Positions 1 through 10,300 of a stretch of DNA of 50,453 nucleotides are shown in pieces. How positions within the stretch are numbered: position 1 is the stretch's first letter; the number at the start of each line of letters is the position of its first letter. Under the pieces are notes generated by a model that saw nothing but the letters and a program-made list of their open reading frames with translations, had not been told where the DNA came from and searched no databases. Both the position numbers and the translations under genes were made by a program. Source of the DNA: Lentisphaerota bacterium (GTDB lineage: Bacteria > Verrucomicrobiota > Lentisphaeria > Victivallales > Victivallaceae). The stretch covers positions 1-50,453 of the forward strand of contig SUWF01000022.1 in the NCBI GenBank assembly GCA_015061575.1. Direction: 5' to 3'.

Positions 1-411
1 ACAGCGTTGCCATTGAGCAGCAGGAAAGAAATCGCCCAAGACATCAACCAATCCTGAAGCTTTATCTGAAATAACCAATTTGACACCTTTTAAACCACGG
101 TCTTTCAGATAGCGGAAGAAGTTGCTCCAGGATTCCTTATCTTCGCGACTGCCTTCGGCAACACCTAAAATCTCACGATACCCTTCAGCGTTTACGCCGA
201 TGGCAACAAGTACGGAAACATTCTGTACTTCCCCGCCCCAACTGCGCTTAAGATATACACCATCAACAAAAATGTATGGATGTTCTCCGTGGATTGGCTG
301 CATTCGCCAAGATTCGATTTTGCTGTAAATCTTTTGATTGAGGTCACTTACGGTGCTTGAACTGACTTTTGCGCCCCAGAGTGCTTCGGTTATGTCTTCC
401 ACTCTACGGAC
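1..411 (-). mobile_element. IS256-family (mutator type) transposase, internal fragment
   Basis: The reverse strand reads without interruption from about 411 to the window edge. It encodes the conserved central part of an IS256-family DDE transposase: RRVEDITEALWG, then SSTVSDLN, then FVDGVYLKRSWGGEVQNVSV (first catalytic Asp in FVDG) and LVISDKASGLV (second Asp). The catalytic Glu and C-terminus would lie beyond the left edge. At the other side the homology stops abruptly just before VRRVED. By comparison with the family, roughly the first 100 residues and the terminal inverted repeat are missing, and carbohydrate-binding-domain coding sequence follows directly. The copy is therefore truncated, or the join is an assembly chimera. 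Family assignment is firm; the exact breakpoint (about 410-420) is inferred from where each protein stops looking like its family. Confidence 0.85.
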
Positions 412-2874
412 TTGGATATGTTCAAAAGTTCGGTCAAAAACCGGGATGGCACGGTTACCAGAGATGATTGTGTGCGATTTTTTATCAGCAGCAGCGGTGC
501 GCTGGATCCGGTCTATGAATTTACAGTCAATGCGCTGGGCACCTTGAAAGATGCCAAATGCACCACGCAGGATATATGGACTGGCCGGGATCTGAATTTT
601 AACAGCTCCGCCCGTACCGCCGGAACGATCCGGAATGGTTTTTACACCGTGGAAATGGCTGTACCACTGCAGGAAATCGATCTCCATCCCGCCGTTGGAC
701 AGGCCATAAAAATAATGGCCGGACGGATCAACACCGCCCGCAAAAGCGCCACGCTCTACTTCCCCCGTCAGGAGGCATTTCATCTGCGCAGCGTATTGGG
801 CAAAGCCGTTTGGGGCGACCGGGTTGCGGCAATCAAAAACTGGCAGCCCAATCTGGATGGTGCGGCCAACCGGCAGTTGAGCTTCAACAGCAACCGTGCC
901 GGTTGGCTGCAGTTCTGTGCCGCCGGCGAAGATAAGCGGCAGCTGAATGAAAAATTCATGTTCAAAAACGGCTCCAATCAATTCAAATACAATTTGCCCG
1001 GCCAGGAGTACAATTCAGTTGCGTTCAGCTGGTCGGACGGTCAGCAGTTATTCTGGCAGACGCCCACTTACATTATCGGCAATGCCATGGTCAACACCAC
1101 CGTTTACACCACAAGCGGCAAAAGCGTTTTAAGCGCTCCGCAAGGGCTCTATCCGGCTCCTCCGGCAACGCAGAAACTGCAGAAAAACGGTTATCCGGCA
1201 ATATTTGATACCACCGTTCCGCCGCAAACGCTGGCAGTAGCTCAAACGTTGTTCTGGCCGGAAGACAACAACCACTTCCACATCGCCGCCGGTTCGCTCC
1301 AGATGCTGCATGTGATCGCAGTCAATCCGGAAGAAAAATTATCCGGTCTGCCGTGGCAGCTGGATCTGTTTCTGCCCCGGGATCTGGTGCTGGAAAATGT
1401 TACAACGATCAAACAATCATCCTATCGACTGCACATTGCCGGATCCCGGGAACTGAACATCAATAAACAGCCGTTCACCCACTATGTAATCAAAAGCAAT
1501 CTGGCGCAAAAATGCAAAGTCAAACCCGATCCGCACGATGTTTACACCCTGCTGATCCGCAGCACCGGCCAGTACGATGCCCAAAAGCGCACCCGGACAG
1601 CCTACGTTTATGCGCAGTGGGATAACGGACGCATCGTGGAAGTTCCGCAAGCTTTGACGGTCAATATTTATCCGCCGCTGGCCGGTAAAACGCCCCGGCT
1701 TTTTCAAAGCGAAATGTGGGGCGGATTTATGGTCAATCTGGCCGACAGCGCCGCCAATTTACGTTTTTTGACCGATACAGTACAGAAATCCGGCTTCAAC
1801 CGGCTGCAGAATTTTCCGGTGCCGGGCATGAAACGTTTTGGCGTATTGGCTTATCAGCGGATCATCAATCCCCGGGCCAAAAAACTTTACAGTCAGCACC
1901 CGGAATACCGCAAGATCAACAGCTCCGGGGGTGTTGTTTCCACCGATCAGGCCAACTTTATTTGTACAGATATATTGATCAACTCGCCGGAGATCGCCGA
2001 AATTGCCCGGCAGGAACTGCAGCGGCAGCTGAAAGATTTTGACATTCTGTGCCTTGATTACGAAGCTCCGGCCAAAGATGGTATGCTCAGCTGCTACTGT
2101 CAGCGCTGTCTGAAAGCTTTTGCGGAATTTGCCCGGCTTTCCACCGTGCCGGAACGTCAGGATATACATGTTAAGTATCATCAGAAATGGTGCGATTTTA
2201 TGACCGGCCGGATCGCTCAGATTTGCCGCATGTGGAAAAATCTGGTCAACGCCATGAACAAAGAACTCTATTTTTACAGCGGCTACCAATCGCCCAAAAC
2301 TTTGCAGAGTTACAGTGTGGACTGGCGCAAACTTTCCGGCGTGATCGACCGGGGCGGAGCCGGCTACACCCGTACCACGGCTGAAATCGCCGCCACGGTA
2401 AAGGCGCTGAAATCCACTCCGCTTTCCAGCGGAGTGATCGCCGAGCCCTGGCACATTTATCTGCGGCAGCAAAGTCAGCCCATATCGCTGGCCTATCTGG
2501 CAGCCGGGTTGATCAGCGGCAGTAAGGGTTTTCTGGTCTACAATCTGCCGGGCTGTGATGGACGCAGTTTCCACAACTTTTCGCAGTTCAACAGTTTTCT
2601 GGCTGACCACGAAGAAGCGCTGTTCAATGCAGAACGCACCCGGAAAGGCGCCAGAGTTCAAGGCATCGATCCGCAAAATTACATGCTGTTCCGCACTCCG
2701 GGGCAACCGTCGATCCTGATCTGCTACAGCACCGATACCCGGCGGCGGCAGATTTATGTGGATCTGCCGTTTGAAAAGAGCCGGGAATATTTCAGCGGAA
2801 AAAGCACCACCGGCAAAAAGTTCACCTTTATGCTGAGTCCCGGCGAGATGGCCGCATTCGTAGAACAACCCTGA
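412..2874 (+). pseudogene. Glycosidase-like protein, N-terminus lost at an IS256 junction
   Basis: An 820-codon frame is open from the transposase junction to a TGA at 2872-2874. It begins in the middle of a CBM9-like/DOMON-like beta-sandwich (motif RDDCVRFFIS near residues 18-27, then FTVNALG and FYTVEMAVPL). A long middle region follows. The C-terminal half looks like a TIM barrel of the putative glycoside hydrolase type: LCLDYEAP then a Cys pair in CYCQRC near residues 545-565, and later SGVIAEPWHIY and AAGLISGSKGFLVYNLPG. No signal peptide is visible because the true start is missing. The ATG at 412 lies in the junction and is probably not a natural start. The domain order resembles secreted or surface glycan-processing enzymes, but substrate and family are unknown. 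It may be a broken gene, or intact in the genome and misjoined here. Confidence 0.6.
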
Positions 2875-2909
2875 CAATAAAATTTTCCAATAAAAAAGTG
2901 CAGTAATTT

Positions 2910-4046
2910 ATGTATATAACTACCAAAACCATTGAAAGTGACGGCTTCATCAACCGCAATATGTTTCACCCCAAAGCCGGATTGCACCCCTCCGGACGGA
3001 TCCATCTGGCGATCCAAACCATCGGCAGCGGCGACTACTTCGGGCCAGTGGAATACAGTTTTTCGGACGATCACGGCCAGAGCTGGAGCAAGCCCGCCGC
3101 CATTCAGGAGCTGGGATGGCTCAAACAGGAAAACTCTCCGGCCGAATATCAGGGTGTTTGTGATACGGTCGTAAATCACGATCCGCAGCACGACTGCATG
3201 GTTTTCCTCGGTCACAGCGTCTTTTACAAAGACGACCGCTTTATGGATACTCAGGGCACCTGGAACAAAGAAGATACGGCGCCGGAACTGCGCCGCCGCG
3301 GCTGTTATTCAGTGCTGCTGCCGGACGGCAGCTGGACTCCCCGGGCGCTGCTGGAGCCGCCGGAATTTGCCAATCATGTGATCTTCATGTGCGGCTGCGG
3401 TCAGCGTATCGTGCATAAAAACGGCGAATGGCTGATTGCATTTTACGGCCGGGAGTCGCTGGCAACGCCCTACTGCTTTGTAACGGTCTGCCGCATGAAG
3501 TTCAACGGCAGAAAATTTGAATTTATTGAACGCGGCAATTTGCTGGAGCTGCACAACAACCGGGGCTTGCTGGAGCCGTCGCTCCTGGAATTTGGCGGCC
3601 AGACGCTGATAACGCTCCGGGCCGAAGACGGTCACGCTTATTGGAGCAAAAGTTCTGACGGATTGCATTATGCTCCGATCCAGCCGTGGAAGTTCGATGA
3701 CGGAACTTTTCTGGAAACCAGCAGTACCCAGCAGCACTGGCTGTTCAATCAAAATAAACTCTTTTTGAGCTACACACGCAAAAATGAAGTCAACAGCCAG
3801 CTCGTGCGTTTCCGCGCCCCGTTATACATTGCCGAAGTCGATCCACTTTCCATGGAATTGATCAAAAGCACTGAACAGGTGGTTTTCCCCATTGAAGGCG
3901 ACCTGAACAAACCATCAGAGGTGCTTTTGAGCGGAAACTTCATGCCGCTGCAAATCAAAGATGGCCGCTGGATCATCACCGATGGTCAATGTATGAGCGC
4001 AGCACCATTCATTTCCAAATTCAAAGTCGCATTTATTGATTTGTAA
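2910..4046 (+). CDS. Sialidase-superfamily (BNR repeat) beta-propeller protein
   Basis: A 378-residue protein with the repeat pattern of six-bladed sialidase-fold propellers. A clear Asp-box (SDDHGQSWS, residues about 50-58) and a weaker one (KSSDGLHYAP, near residue 250) are visible. No signal peptide or membrane segment is seen, so a cytoplasmic location is likely. The FRIP motif that carries the first catalytic Arg of true sialidases was not found, so hydrolysis of sialic acid should not be assumed; many BNR proteins of this kind act on other glycans or are uncharacterised. It starts 35 bases after the truncated glycosidase on the same strand and probably shared its transcript. No strong ribosome binding site precedes the ATG. 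The gene ends just before a strong palindrome. Confidence 0.7.
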   Translation: MYITTKTIESDGFINRNMFHPKAGLHPSGRIHLAIQTIGSGDYFGPVEYSFSDDHGQSWSKPAAIQELGWLKQENSPAEYQGVCDTVVNHDPQHDCMVFLGHSVFYKDDRFMDTQGTWNKEDTAPELRRRGCYSVLLPDGSWTPRALLEPPEFANHVIFMCGCGQRIVHKNGEWLIAFYGRESLATPYCFVTVCRMKFNGRKFEFIERGNLLELHNNRGLLEPSLLEFGGQTLITLRAEDGHAYWSKSSDGLHYAPIQPWKFDDGTFLETSSTQQHWLFNQNKLFLSYTRKNEVNSQLVRFRAPLYIAEVDPLSMELIKSTEQVVFPIEGDLNKPSEVLLSGNFMPLQIKDGRWIITDGQCMSAAPFISKFKVAFIDL

Positions 4047-4050
4047 ACTA

Positions 4051-4090
4051 AAATCCCGGAGCTGTTGTTGCAACAACAGCTCCGGGATTT
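4051..4090. terminator. Perfect 40-bp palindrome, bidirectional terminator
   Basis: Two 20-base arms are exact reverse complements with no extra loop bases; the outer ends are AAATCCCGGAGC and its complement. The palindrome sits between the convergent genes ending at 4046 (+) and 4107 (-). The A/T ends can give short U runs in either direction. Position and symmetry fit a two-way transcription terminator. Confidence 0.8.
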
Positions 4091-4106
4091 GATCGCTCCA
4101 ACAGCT

Positions 4107-4964
4107 TTATCGCTTCCGGCAAAACGCCAGCACAATTATTGCAATACCGCCTACGATCAGCGCCCCCATCGAGGCGATAACCAGCTTGCTCAATATAGCG
4201 ATTTCATACTGCCAGACCACCTCGCTCCAATTACCCAGCCAGCTCAGCAGCAAATTAGCCAGCATCACCACCAGCACGATCATGACCAGACCGTCAGCGG
4301 CCCCCTTCAAATCCGGCGGGCTTAAAGTTATATGCGAAGCGATCGTCAAAGATAAATAGAGCCAGAGCCAGCTTTGCCAGCGTATCCAGAATCCCCAGTT
4401 CAATATACCCTCTGTAAACGCCCGGAAGCTGTCAGCAATCGTCACGCCCTGCCGCATAAAATCCGGCAGCAGCCACCACGATATGATGCCCAACATCACC
4501 CCGCCGCCCCAAATCGGCCCGGTGCCGATAAAGAAATTGCCGACTCTTTGATACAAACTGTTTTTGTTATAGGCGTGATTGACATATCCGAGCGTGCCGT
4601 CGGCTTCCGGCGCAAAGAGTTTCATTTCCAATATCTGATGCCTGAAGATAATGCAAAACAATGCGTGGCTGAGTTCATGGATCATTACGCCCGGCGCCGT
4701 CAGATATATGTAGCCTTTTACCCCCAGCACCCCGACGAGCCGGTTCCGCAGCATATCCGAAAATTTCTGCATGACCAGGGCGGCAACGATCAGCGGTACC
4801 ACCCCGGCCAGCAGCATACTGCAGCCGTTTTCCAAAGCCGTGAGCAGATAATTTTTGAAATCGAATCCGCCGGAACTGTATTCATAATCGTAAGAGTCAA
4901 AATCTTCCGCCCACAGCGGCAGCAACCAAAACCAAGTGACAAGTGTTCCCCACAATCTGCGCAT
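4107..4964 (-). CDS. Integral membrane protein with HELSH metalloprotease-like motif
   Basis: A 285-residue protein with an N-terminal hydrophobic segment (about residues 3-19), a short acidic Tyr-rich stretch (SYDYEYSSGG) and then at least five membrane segments. H96-E-L-S-H100, in PGVMIHELSHALFCIIF, matches the HExxH zinc-binding signature of M50-like membrane metallopeptidases. A later acidic third ligand cannot be assigned by eye. The motif position inside or next to a membrane helix fits an intramembrane or membrane-anchored peptidase, but no substrate is implied. The start is supported by a GGTGA element about 5 bases upstream of ATG. The gene lies 59 bases downstream of tRNA-Cys on the same strand, so it may be read from the tRNA promoter. 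Confidence 0.65.
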   Translation of the reverse strand: MRRLWGTLVTWFWLLPLWAEDFDSYDYEYSSGGFDFKNYLLTALENGCSMLLAGVVPLIVAALVMQKFSDMLRNRLVGVLGVKGYIYLTAPGVMIHELSHALFCIIFRHQILEMKLFAPEADGTLGYVNHAYNKNSLYQRVGNFFIGTGPIWGGGVMLGIISWWLLPDFMRQGVTIADSFRAFTEGILNWGFWIRWQSWLWLYLSLTIASHITLSPPDLKGAADGLVMIVLVVMLANLLLSWLGNWSEVVWQYEIAILSKLVIASMGALIVGGIAIIVLAFCRKR

Positions 4965-5023
4965 ATTTTCACCGTTAACGTTGTATCTGATAAAATTAAA
5001 ATGTGGAATCCAGACAAAAAAAA

Positions 5024-5097
5024 TGGAGGCGTGGATCGGAGTCGAACCGATTTATGCGATTTTGCAGACCGCTGCCTAACCGTTTGGCTACCACGCC
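5024..5097 (-). tRNA. tRNA-Cys (anticodon GCA), CCA encoded
   Basis: On the minus strand a complete cloverleaf can be folded. The acceptor stem is GGCGTGG with CCACGCC. The D arm contains AGCC..GGTTAGGC. The anticodon stem GCGGT/ATCGC has the loop CTGCAAA, giving anticodon GCA. The T arm is ATCGG/CCGAT with loop TTCGACT. The discriminator base is U73, as expected for cysteine, and CCA is encoded (5024-5026). Confidence 0.95.
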
Positions 5098-5118
5098 TCG
5101 TAAGAGTTCGTATTTTAT

Positions 5119-5146
5119 ACTATACAGCAATTTTGCTAAAAAACAA
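5119..5146 (-). promoter_or_regulatory. Possible promoter of tRNA-Cys
   Basis: Reading the minus strand, TTGTTT and TATAGT are separated by 16 bases and end about 22 bases before the mature tRNA 5' end. This fits a short tRNA leader. The -35 match is weak. Confidence 0.35.
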
Positions 5147-5280
5147 CTTTTTTTTCAATTTTTTTCCAAAAATATTTATTTTTCCGGCTTTTTCCGGCCA
5201 GCCAGGCTGCCGGCAAGCCCATTTGAGGTTGTCGGCAAACAGTTTTGCTCACGTCAGGATTTTCAATAAAAATCCAGACG

Positions 5281-5324
5281 AAAAAGGGGCTTTGCCGCCT
5301 TTCAGAAGGTTCAGCAACAGCCCC
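5281..5324 (-). terminator. Rho-independent terminator of the neuB-neuA operon
   Basis: On the minus strand, GGGGCT (5324-5319) pairs with AGCCCC (5291-5286), with extra pairs inside the loop, and five T follow (5285-5281). It starts 20 bases past the neuA stop. A second small hairpin (GGATTTT/AAAATCC, 5257-5275) lies just beyond. The rest of the 246-bp gap up to the tRNA is AT-rich and shows no gene. Confidence 0.7.
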
Positions 5325-5343
5325 ATTGCTTTGGGTTATGAAA

Positions 5344-6048
5344 TTACTCCTGACTTTGCAGAATTATTTCGGCCAATTTAAAGTCCCAGATGTCCCGGAT
5401 ATCCAGGCTGCGCTCCCGGGGAACTTCAAAGGTTTTGACCCGTCCCCGCAGATAGTTATCTTCCTGCATGATATAATCGCAGCTGCTTACATGCACGACA
5501 TTGGTTATATCATAGGGCCGGGTTTTGCGCTTTCTGGCCAGCGGGTCGTCATTGGGCAAAATCAAATTTGCATACCCTGCTTCATTGCAGTAAACCATAT
5601 CATAAGCCGGATTGCGATTGCTGGCGGTAACTGCCACAACTGAATCACAATCACCGTTCAAATAAAGCTCGATAGCGTCGGTAATATCCTGCGGTTTCCG
5701 CAGCGGCGTAGTCACCGGCAGCGAAACCATTATATCCATTTGCGGAAATTCACTCTGCTGGCGGTTCCACTCTATGGCATGACGCCAGGAGTGAACAATG
5801 GGCATCATGATGTCAGCCAGAGCGTCCGGGCGCAGAAACGGCACGATCGCCCCGTATTGTTCAGCCGTGGCCGCCACAGTCGGACTATCGGTAGAAACAA
5901 AAATATCTTTGATGAAACGGCACTTTTTGGCCGCTTCGATCGTATAAGCGATCAGCGGTTTGCCGCACAACGGCTTGACGTTTTTGCCCGGCAAGCCCAT
6001 GGAATCGCCCCGCACAAAGATCCATGCTTGTATATTACAGCTGCTCAT
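5344..6048 (-). CDS. neuA: CMP-nonulosonate (acylneuraminate) cytidylyltransferase
   Basis: A 234-residue nucleotidyltransferase of the CMP-sialic acid synthetase family. It would activate a nine-carbon sugar (neuraminic, legionaminic or similar) with CTP. The nucleotide-binding loop is near residues 13-23 (RGDSMGLPGKN). Arg13 and Lys22 correspond to Arg12 and Lys21 of E. coli NeuA, but the usual SKG Lys is Met17, a noticeable change. Also seen are GKPLIAYTIEAA, VSTDS and PVTTPLRKPQDITDAI, as expected. A GAGGAG element 9 bases upstream supports the ATG. It starts 13 bases after neuB and the pair is followed by a terminator. The product probably decorates surface glycan or a glycoprotein; no glycosyltransferase is in the window. 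The exact sugar cannot be told from sequence alone. Confidence 0.85.
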   Translation of the reverse strand: MSSCNIQAWIFVRGDSMGLPGKNVKPLCGKPLIAYTIEAAKKCRFIKDIFVSTDSPTVAATAEQYGAIVPFLRPDALADIMMPIVHSWRHAIEWNRQQSEFPQMDIMVSLPVTTPLRKPQDITDAIELYLNGDCDSVVAVTASNRNPAYDMVYCNEAGYANLILPNDDPLARKRKTRPYDITNVVHVSSCDYIMQEDNYLRGRVKTFEVPRERSLDIRDIWDFKLAEIILQSQE

Positions 6049-6061
6049 AAGTCAATTCTCC

Positions 6062-7093
6062 TCAAAGTTCGATCAGATCATTTTCTGCAAAATCACGCTT
6101 GGCCCGCTGACCGATAACACTTTCCCACAACATGGGCGATAATCCGCTGCCGGGACGTTTGGCAGTGATGTTTTTTTCGCTGAAAAGCTCTCCGGCCGCA
6201 ATATTGCAGGCCGCCACAATGCTTTTGCGGGCAACTGCCCGGTTGCTCAATTCCCGGCTGCTGGCGGGTTTCTTTTCGCCGTGGCCGATCGCCCGCTGCA
6301 CATTTCTTATGGCAATGACCATCTGTTTGAGTTCATCCGGCTCCAGCGAAGCAGGATGATCCGGCCCCGGCAAGCTGCGGTCGAGCGTAAAATGCTTTTC
6401 GATCACCACCGCCCCCCGGGCAGCGGCGGCCACAGATATATCTATACCCATAGTGTGATCAGAATACCCGACCCGGCAGCCGGTAGCTTCCGCAATGGTA
6501 TCCATAGCTTTAAGGTTTACTTCCGAAACCAGCGCCGGATACTCCGTCGTGCAGTGCAGCACATATATATCGCTGCGTTTGACACCCCGGCTGACCAGCA
6601 GTTCGACCGCACTTACGATTTCCTCCAGCACCGCCATGCCGGTAGACAAAATGATCGGTTTATTCAAAGTTGCCGCCAGACACAAATAAGGGTAGTTGGT
6701 CAGTTCGCCGGAAGGTACTTTGATGTAATCCAGATCCAGATCACGCATCAAAAAAATCAGATTATCATTATCGAATGCAGTCGATAAAAACTCGATCCCA
6801 TGATATTTGCAGCACTTTATAAGCTCGTAATGATCTTCGACGGAAAGTTCCAGTTTTTTCAGCATATCATACTGGCTGTCATCATCGCTGCTCTGGAGAT
6901 TTTTCTTTTGATAATCAGCCTGACGGGCTGTTTTGGTCACCAGTTTATCGGCCGAAAAAGTTTGAAATTTCACATAATCCGCCCCGGCTTCGGCAGCCAT
7001 CTGCACCAGTTTTTTGGCCATAGCCAAATCCCCGTTATGGTTCACCCCGGCTTCGGCAATGATTATACAACGCTGATTGCTTGGAATAATCAA
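6062..7093 (-). CDS. neuB: N-acetylneuraminate/legionaminate synthase
   Basis: A 343-residue NeuB-family enzyme condensing phosphoenolpyruvate with a six-carbon amino sugar to give a nonulosonic acid. The N-terminal TIM barrel shows IIAEAGVNHNGD, ADYVKFQTF, PSGELTNYP, LSTGMA, LHCTTEYPA and GYSDHT, then EKHFTLD and GPDHPASL. The C-terminal SAF (antifreeze-like) domain covers about the last 60 residues. The longer open frame begins at a TTG at 7126, but AAGGAGG followed by 5 bases and TTG at 7093 is a far better initiation site and lies downstream of the predicted promoter; TTG 7093 is chosen. It forms an operon with neuA. The upstream epimerase (neuC) is absent, so the amino sugar must come from elsewhere in the genome. 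Confidence 0.88.
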   Translation of the reverse strand: MIIPSNQRCIIIAEAGVNHNGDLAMAKKLVQMAAEAGADYVKFQTFSADKLVTKTARQADYQKKNLQSSDDDSQYDMLKKLELSVEDHYELIKCCKYHGIEFLSTAFDNDNLIFLMRDLDLDYIKVPSGELTNYPYLCLAATLNKPIILSTGMAVLEEIVSAVELLVSRGVKRSDIYVLHCTTEYPALVSEVNLKAMDTIAEATGCRVGYSDHTMGIDISVAAAARGAVVIEKHFTLDRSLPGPDHPASLEPDELKQMVIAIRNVQRAIGHGEKKPASSRELSNRAVARKSIVAACNIAAGELFSEKNITAKRPGSGLSPMLWESVIGQRAKRDFAENDLIEL

Positions 7094-7136
7094 AAGTTCC
7101 TCCTTGCTTTGATAGTGTGATTTCAAGCCCTTTCAT

Positions 7137-7164
7137 AATATAGCATGGCATAAAAAAAAATCAA
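7137..7164 (-). promoter_or_regulatory. Promoter of neuB-neuA
   Basis: On the minus strand, TTGATT, a 16-base spacer and TATATT predict transcription from about 7130, roughly 37 bases before the TTG start at 7093. This placement rules out the longer reading frame beginning at 7126. Confidence 0.55.
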
Positions 7165-7283
7165 TTTTTGCGTAAATAACCAAGACTGATTTTGGAGAAA
7201 TTAAAAAAATGCGCTGCTGCCGTAAGTGTAACGCTGAATTGTCCAAAGCCCGCCAGGACAGCTTACTGCTCAGCAAAATATAT

Positions 7284-7325
7284 AAAAAAAATTCCCCCAT
7301 CAGCTGACAATATCTGATGGGGGAA
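7284..7325 (-). terminator. Rho-independent terminator of the MFS-CBM-glycosidase operon
   Basis: The 12-base arms TTCCCCCATCAG and CTGATGGGGGAA are perfect, with a 10-base loop. On the minus strand they are followed by a T run (7291-7284). It lies 13 bases past the stop of the 1024-residue protein. The 211 bases from 7127 to 7337 otherwise hold only the neuB promoter. Confidence 0.85.
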
Positions 7326-7337
7326 ACGATGATTATT

Positions 7338-10300
7338 TTACCACTCTATACGGTATTCAACGCAGCGTTTTTCGTTGGGCGCCAACGGTTTTTCATCCAA
7401 CAGCAGCTCTACGGTGCGCATGGATTTTCCACGCAGCGACTGCCATGAGTAAAAACCGCTGAATCCGGTCGTTACCGGGACTACGGCAGCACGCTCGTTC
7501 AACGCTCCATCCCGGGCCGATATTATGATTTTGCCGCCAGTCCACACTTGCCGGGGCAGTTTATTCATCAATGAGCTGGCTGCGCCCGCTTTGAGGGCTA
7601 TCAGGTCGATTGCGTTACCACCGGTCAGTTCGCCGCTTTGCAAATTACGTTTGACCGTCTGACCGAAACGCTCGCCGGGCATCAGCAGATTGGCTGTCCG
7701 TATGGCTGACGGCATTGCTGAAGCAGTGGGATTGAAAAATTCCATCTGGCAGCGCAGCGCAGACTTTTCAAGCGTAAAAGTGCGCTTGACCTGCAGGTTT
7801 TCCAAAACATTTTTGGCCGTATCCTCGTCCGCAAATCCCGGTACGGTGTAACTGATCGTTACTTGCGGCAGATCATTGACTATCTTTAAAGCGGTCACTT
7901 CGCCCCTGACCGGCAACTGCTTGGGCAAGTTGAACACCACTTTGCCAATAAATCCATCCTGCAAAAGCTCAACCCCATTACAGCGCAGACTATTAATGTT
8001 AAGCGTATTAAACACATCCAGATCCACGCTGTTTTTGCCTTTGCTCAACCGGATGACCGGCTCGCCGTGCAAACCTGCGCCCCAAGTGATCGCTGCATCG
8101 TTATGCTGCGCTTCCTGCAGCAGCTGATTGCCGAATTTACGCACTGCTCCCGCCGCTTCGGCACGCAAAGCCGTCTGCTCCGGCGGTGCATCGCTCAAAA
8201 CCTGCGCCAGATCCCAGCTGTCAACACCGACCAGAAAGCTTTTTCCGTCCGCCCCGGCAACTTCGACCAGCAGCCGCTCTTCGGTGTAATTAAAAATCGT
8301 CAGCAGCTTTTGGCCATTCAACTGGTGCGCCGTAAACCGCAATTTGCCGGAAAAATCCGGATAGTAGATCGTGGTTTCGGCTCCGGAAAAAGTTTTGACC
8401 CTGCGGGCGGCAGAGTTTTTGACCGTCAAGCTGAAATCTTTGTCGATACGCGCTCCGTCAAAGTAAAAATCCTCGTATTTACTGACCATGCTGTAGCCTT
8501 CGGCGATCGCCCGCAAATATTTACCCGAGAGCGCATCTGACGGGTAATACCACAATCCCATGCAGCCCAATGCCGCTGCGGCCACCACATTTTGCCGGAT
8601 ACCGGCGGGCGTATAAATATCGTACCACGCCCGGTATTCTTCGGCCGGATCCTGCCCGGGATAGATCGGCTTGCTCTGCAGTTTGACGTTCAGCGCCACA
8701 TCGTCAAAAAACTTGCTGCCGATGGAGTATCCCATAATACAGTTTACATCGGCGTATTTATCAGCATCCATGGCATCGACTCCGGCACTCCACACGCCGG
8801 GGCCGTAGCGGGAATCGATCTTGTTGGTGCAAAGCAGCAAACGGTAATTTTCTTTTTTGATCCGCTGAGCCAGTTTGGCGATCAGCTCCCGATGCAGGTC
8901 GATCATATATTTTTGCCACTCGTCCCGATAAGTGGTCTGACAAGCTTTGACATCCGGCACCGCCGCCAGATCGAGTTTGCGGGCAAAACGCTCCCGGCCG
9001 CCTTGATCGTAGCCCTGCTCCACATAGGGTTCAATATTCAAATAAATATCTTTTACGGTCGGATAATGCTTTTTCAAGTACCGGTAAAACGCCTGCTGAT
9101 AAGCTTCAAACTTACCTTCCGGGTCATCCAGAATATACCAGCTGGGCACGGCGGATTTGCCGCTTTTGGGCGGAGCTGCTTTGCGGAAAGCGGCCATTTC
9201 GGGCAAGCCCAGCCAGCTTTCCAGATAGAGTCCGCCGGTATACATTATATGTTCATATTCCGGAGCTGCACCATGCGCCGCTCCGGCAAAAAGCATAACT
9301 TTGTTGGCGGTCAGACTGCTCCAAAAGTTGAAATACTGCTTTTCTTCCGCACTGCCCCGAAAAATGGAATTGCGGCTCACCGGTCCGAACACACCCACCC
9401 GGAACCGGCGGCAGGGTTCGCTGGTCAAGCGCACCGGCGGCACCACCTTGACCGGATCTGCCCCCCGGCTTAGCAATTGGCCGTTGAGCTTGACTTGCCA
9501 ATAGCTGACGCCGCTTTTTCCGGCACTGCCCGGCAGCGCCGTGATCAGCATACAATTTTTGCGCCAATCCGTAAAAGTTATGCCGCTGATGAGGTCATCG
9601 CAGACAGTTACATATTTTTTATATCCTTTGCGACCGGGCTGCACCGTGAACTTCTGCAGCGGAAAATACCCGTTGCGGAAGCGTGACGAGAATCCGCCCA
9701 ACCCCTTAAACTCCAGAAAATCCGGTAATTCCAATTCAAAAGTCAGCGTTCCCTTCTGAGCTTTCCGGGGGCGGGCCAGACATTTGAGCAGCCATTGCGC
9801 CGGCAGATTTTCGGCGATCTCGTAAGCTTCGCCGGGCTTTTGATAGCAGCAGGGAAATATACCAAACGTAAAGCCGCCTGCTGCGGCTGCACTTTGGCTT
9901 TTGCCGTCCAGCGGGGTAAGTTTGATCTGATCGAACCAGACTGTGCCGGGCGCATAGGCCAGGCGCAAAGTCACAGTAACGGGCTGTCCGGCTAAATAAC
10001 GGCGGGCGTTGATCTTGTGGGTGACTTTTTTCCAGTCAAAAGTACCGTGATCGCACTTGTAACTGCCCCGGCTGGAAAAACGCAAAGCGCCGCTGCCGGC
10101 CGGTTTGAGGATAATATCTGCTCCATAACGGTCGACCTGCCGGGAAACGACATTTTTGCACTTAACATAGTAACTTAATTCGTAATAAGTTACATTTTTA
10201 TCCAAATTGACAGTTATTTCTGCTTTGGGTAATTGTTTTTCTGAGGTACTGACCAGCCTGACGGCTGGAGTATTGCCGGTACAAACCACGTTATCCAGCG

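Noticed and set aside
1759-2877. Long minus-strand open frame opposite the truncated glycosidase
   Set aside because: It lies wholly opposite a protein with recognisable domains and shows no family motifs or start signal.
2910-4046. Calling the BNR protein a true sialidase linked to neuB-neuA
   Set aside because: The FRIP motif and an arginine triad were not found, there is no signal peptide, and it is on the opposite strand beyond a terminator.
7209-7307. A 32-codon plus-strand frame with a CC..C motif (MRCCRKC..) and GGAG upstream
   Set aside because: It overlaps the terminator stem, has no conserved-looking body, no plus-strand promoter was identified, and it lies opposite the neuB leader. 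Too short to support from one sequence.
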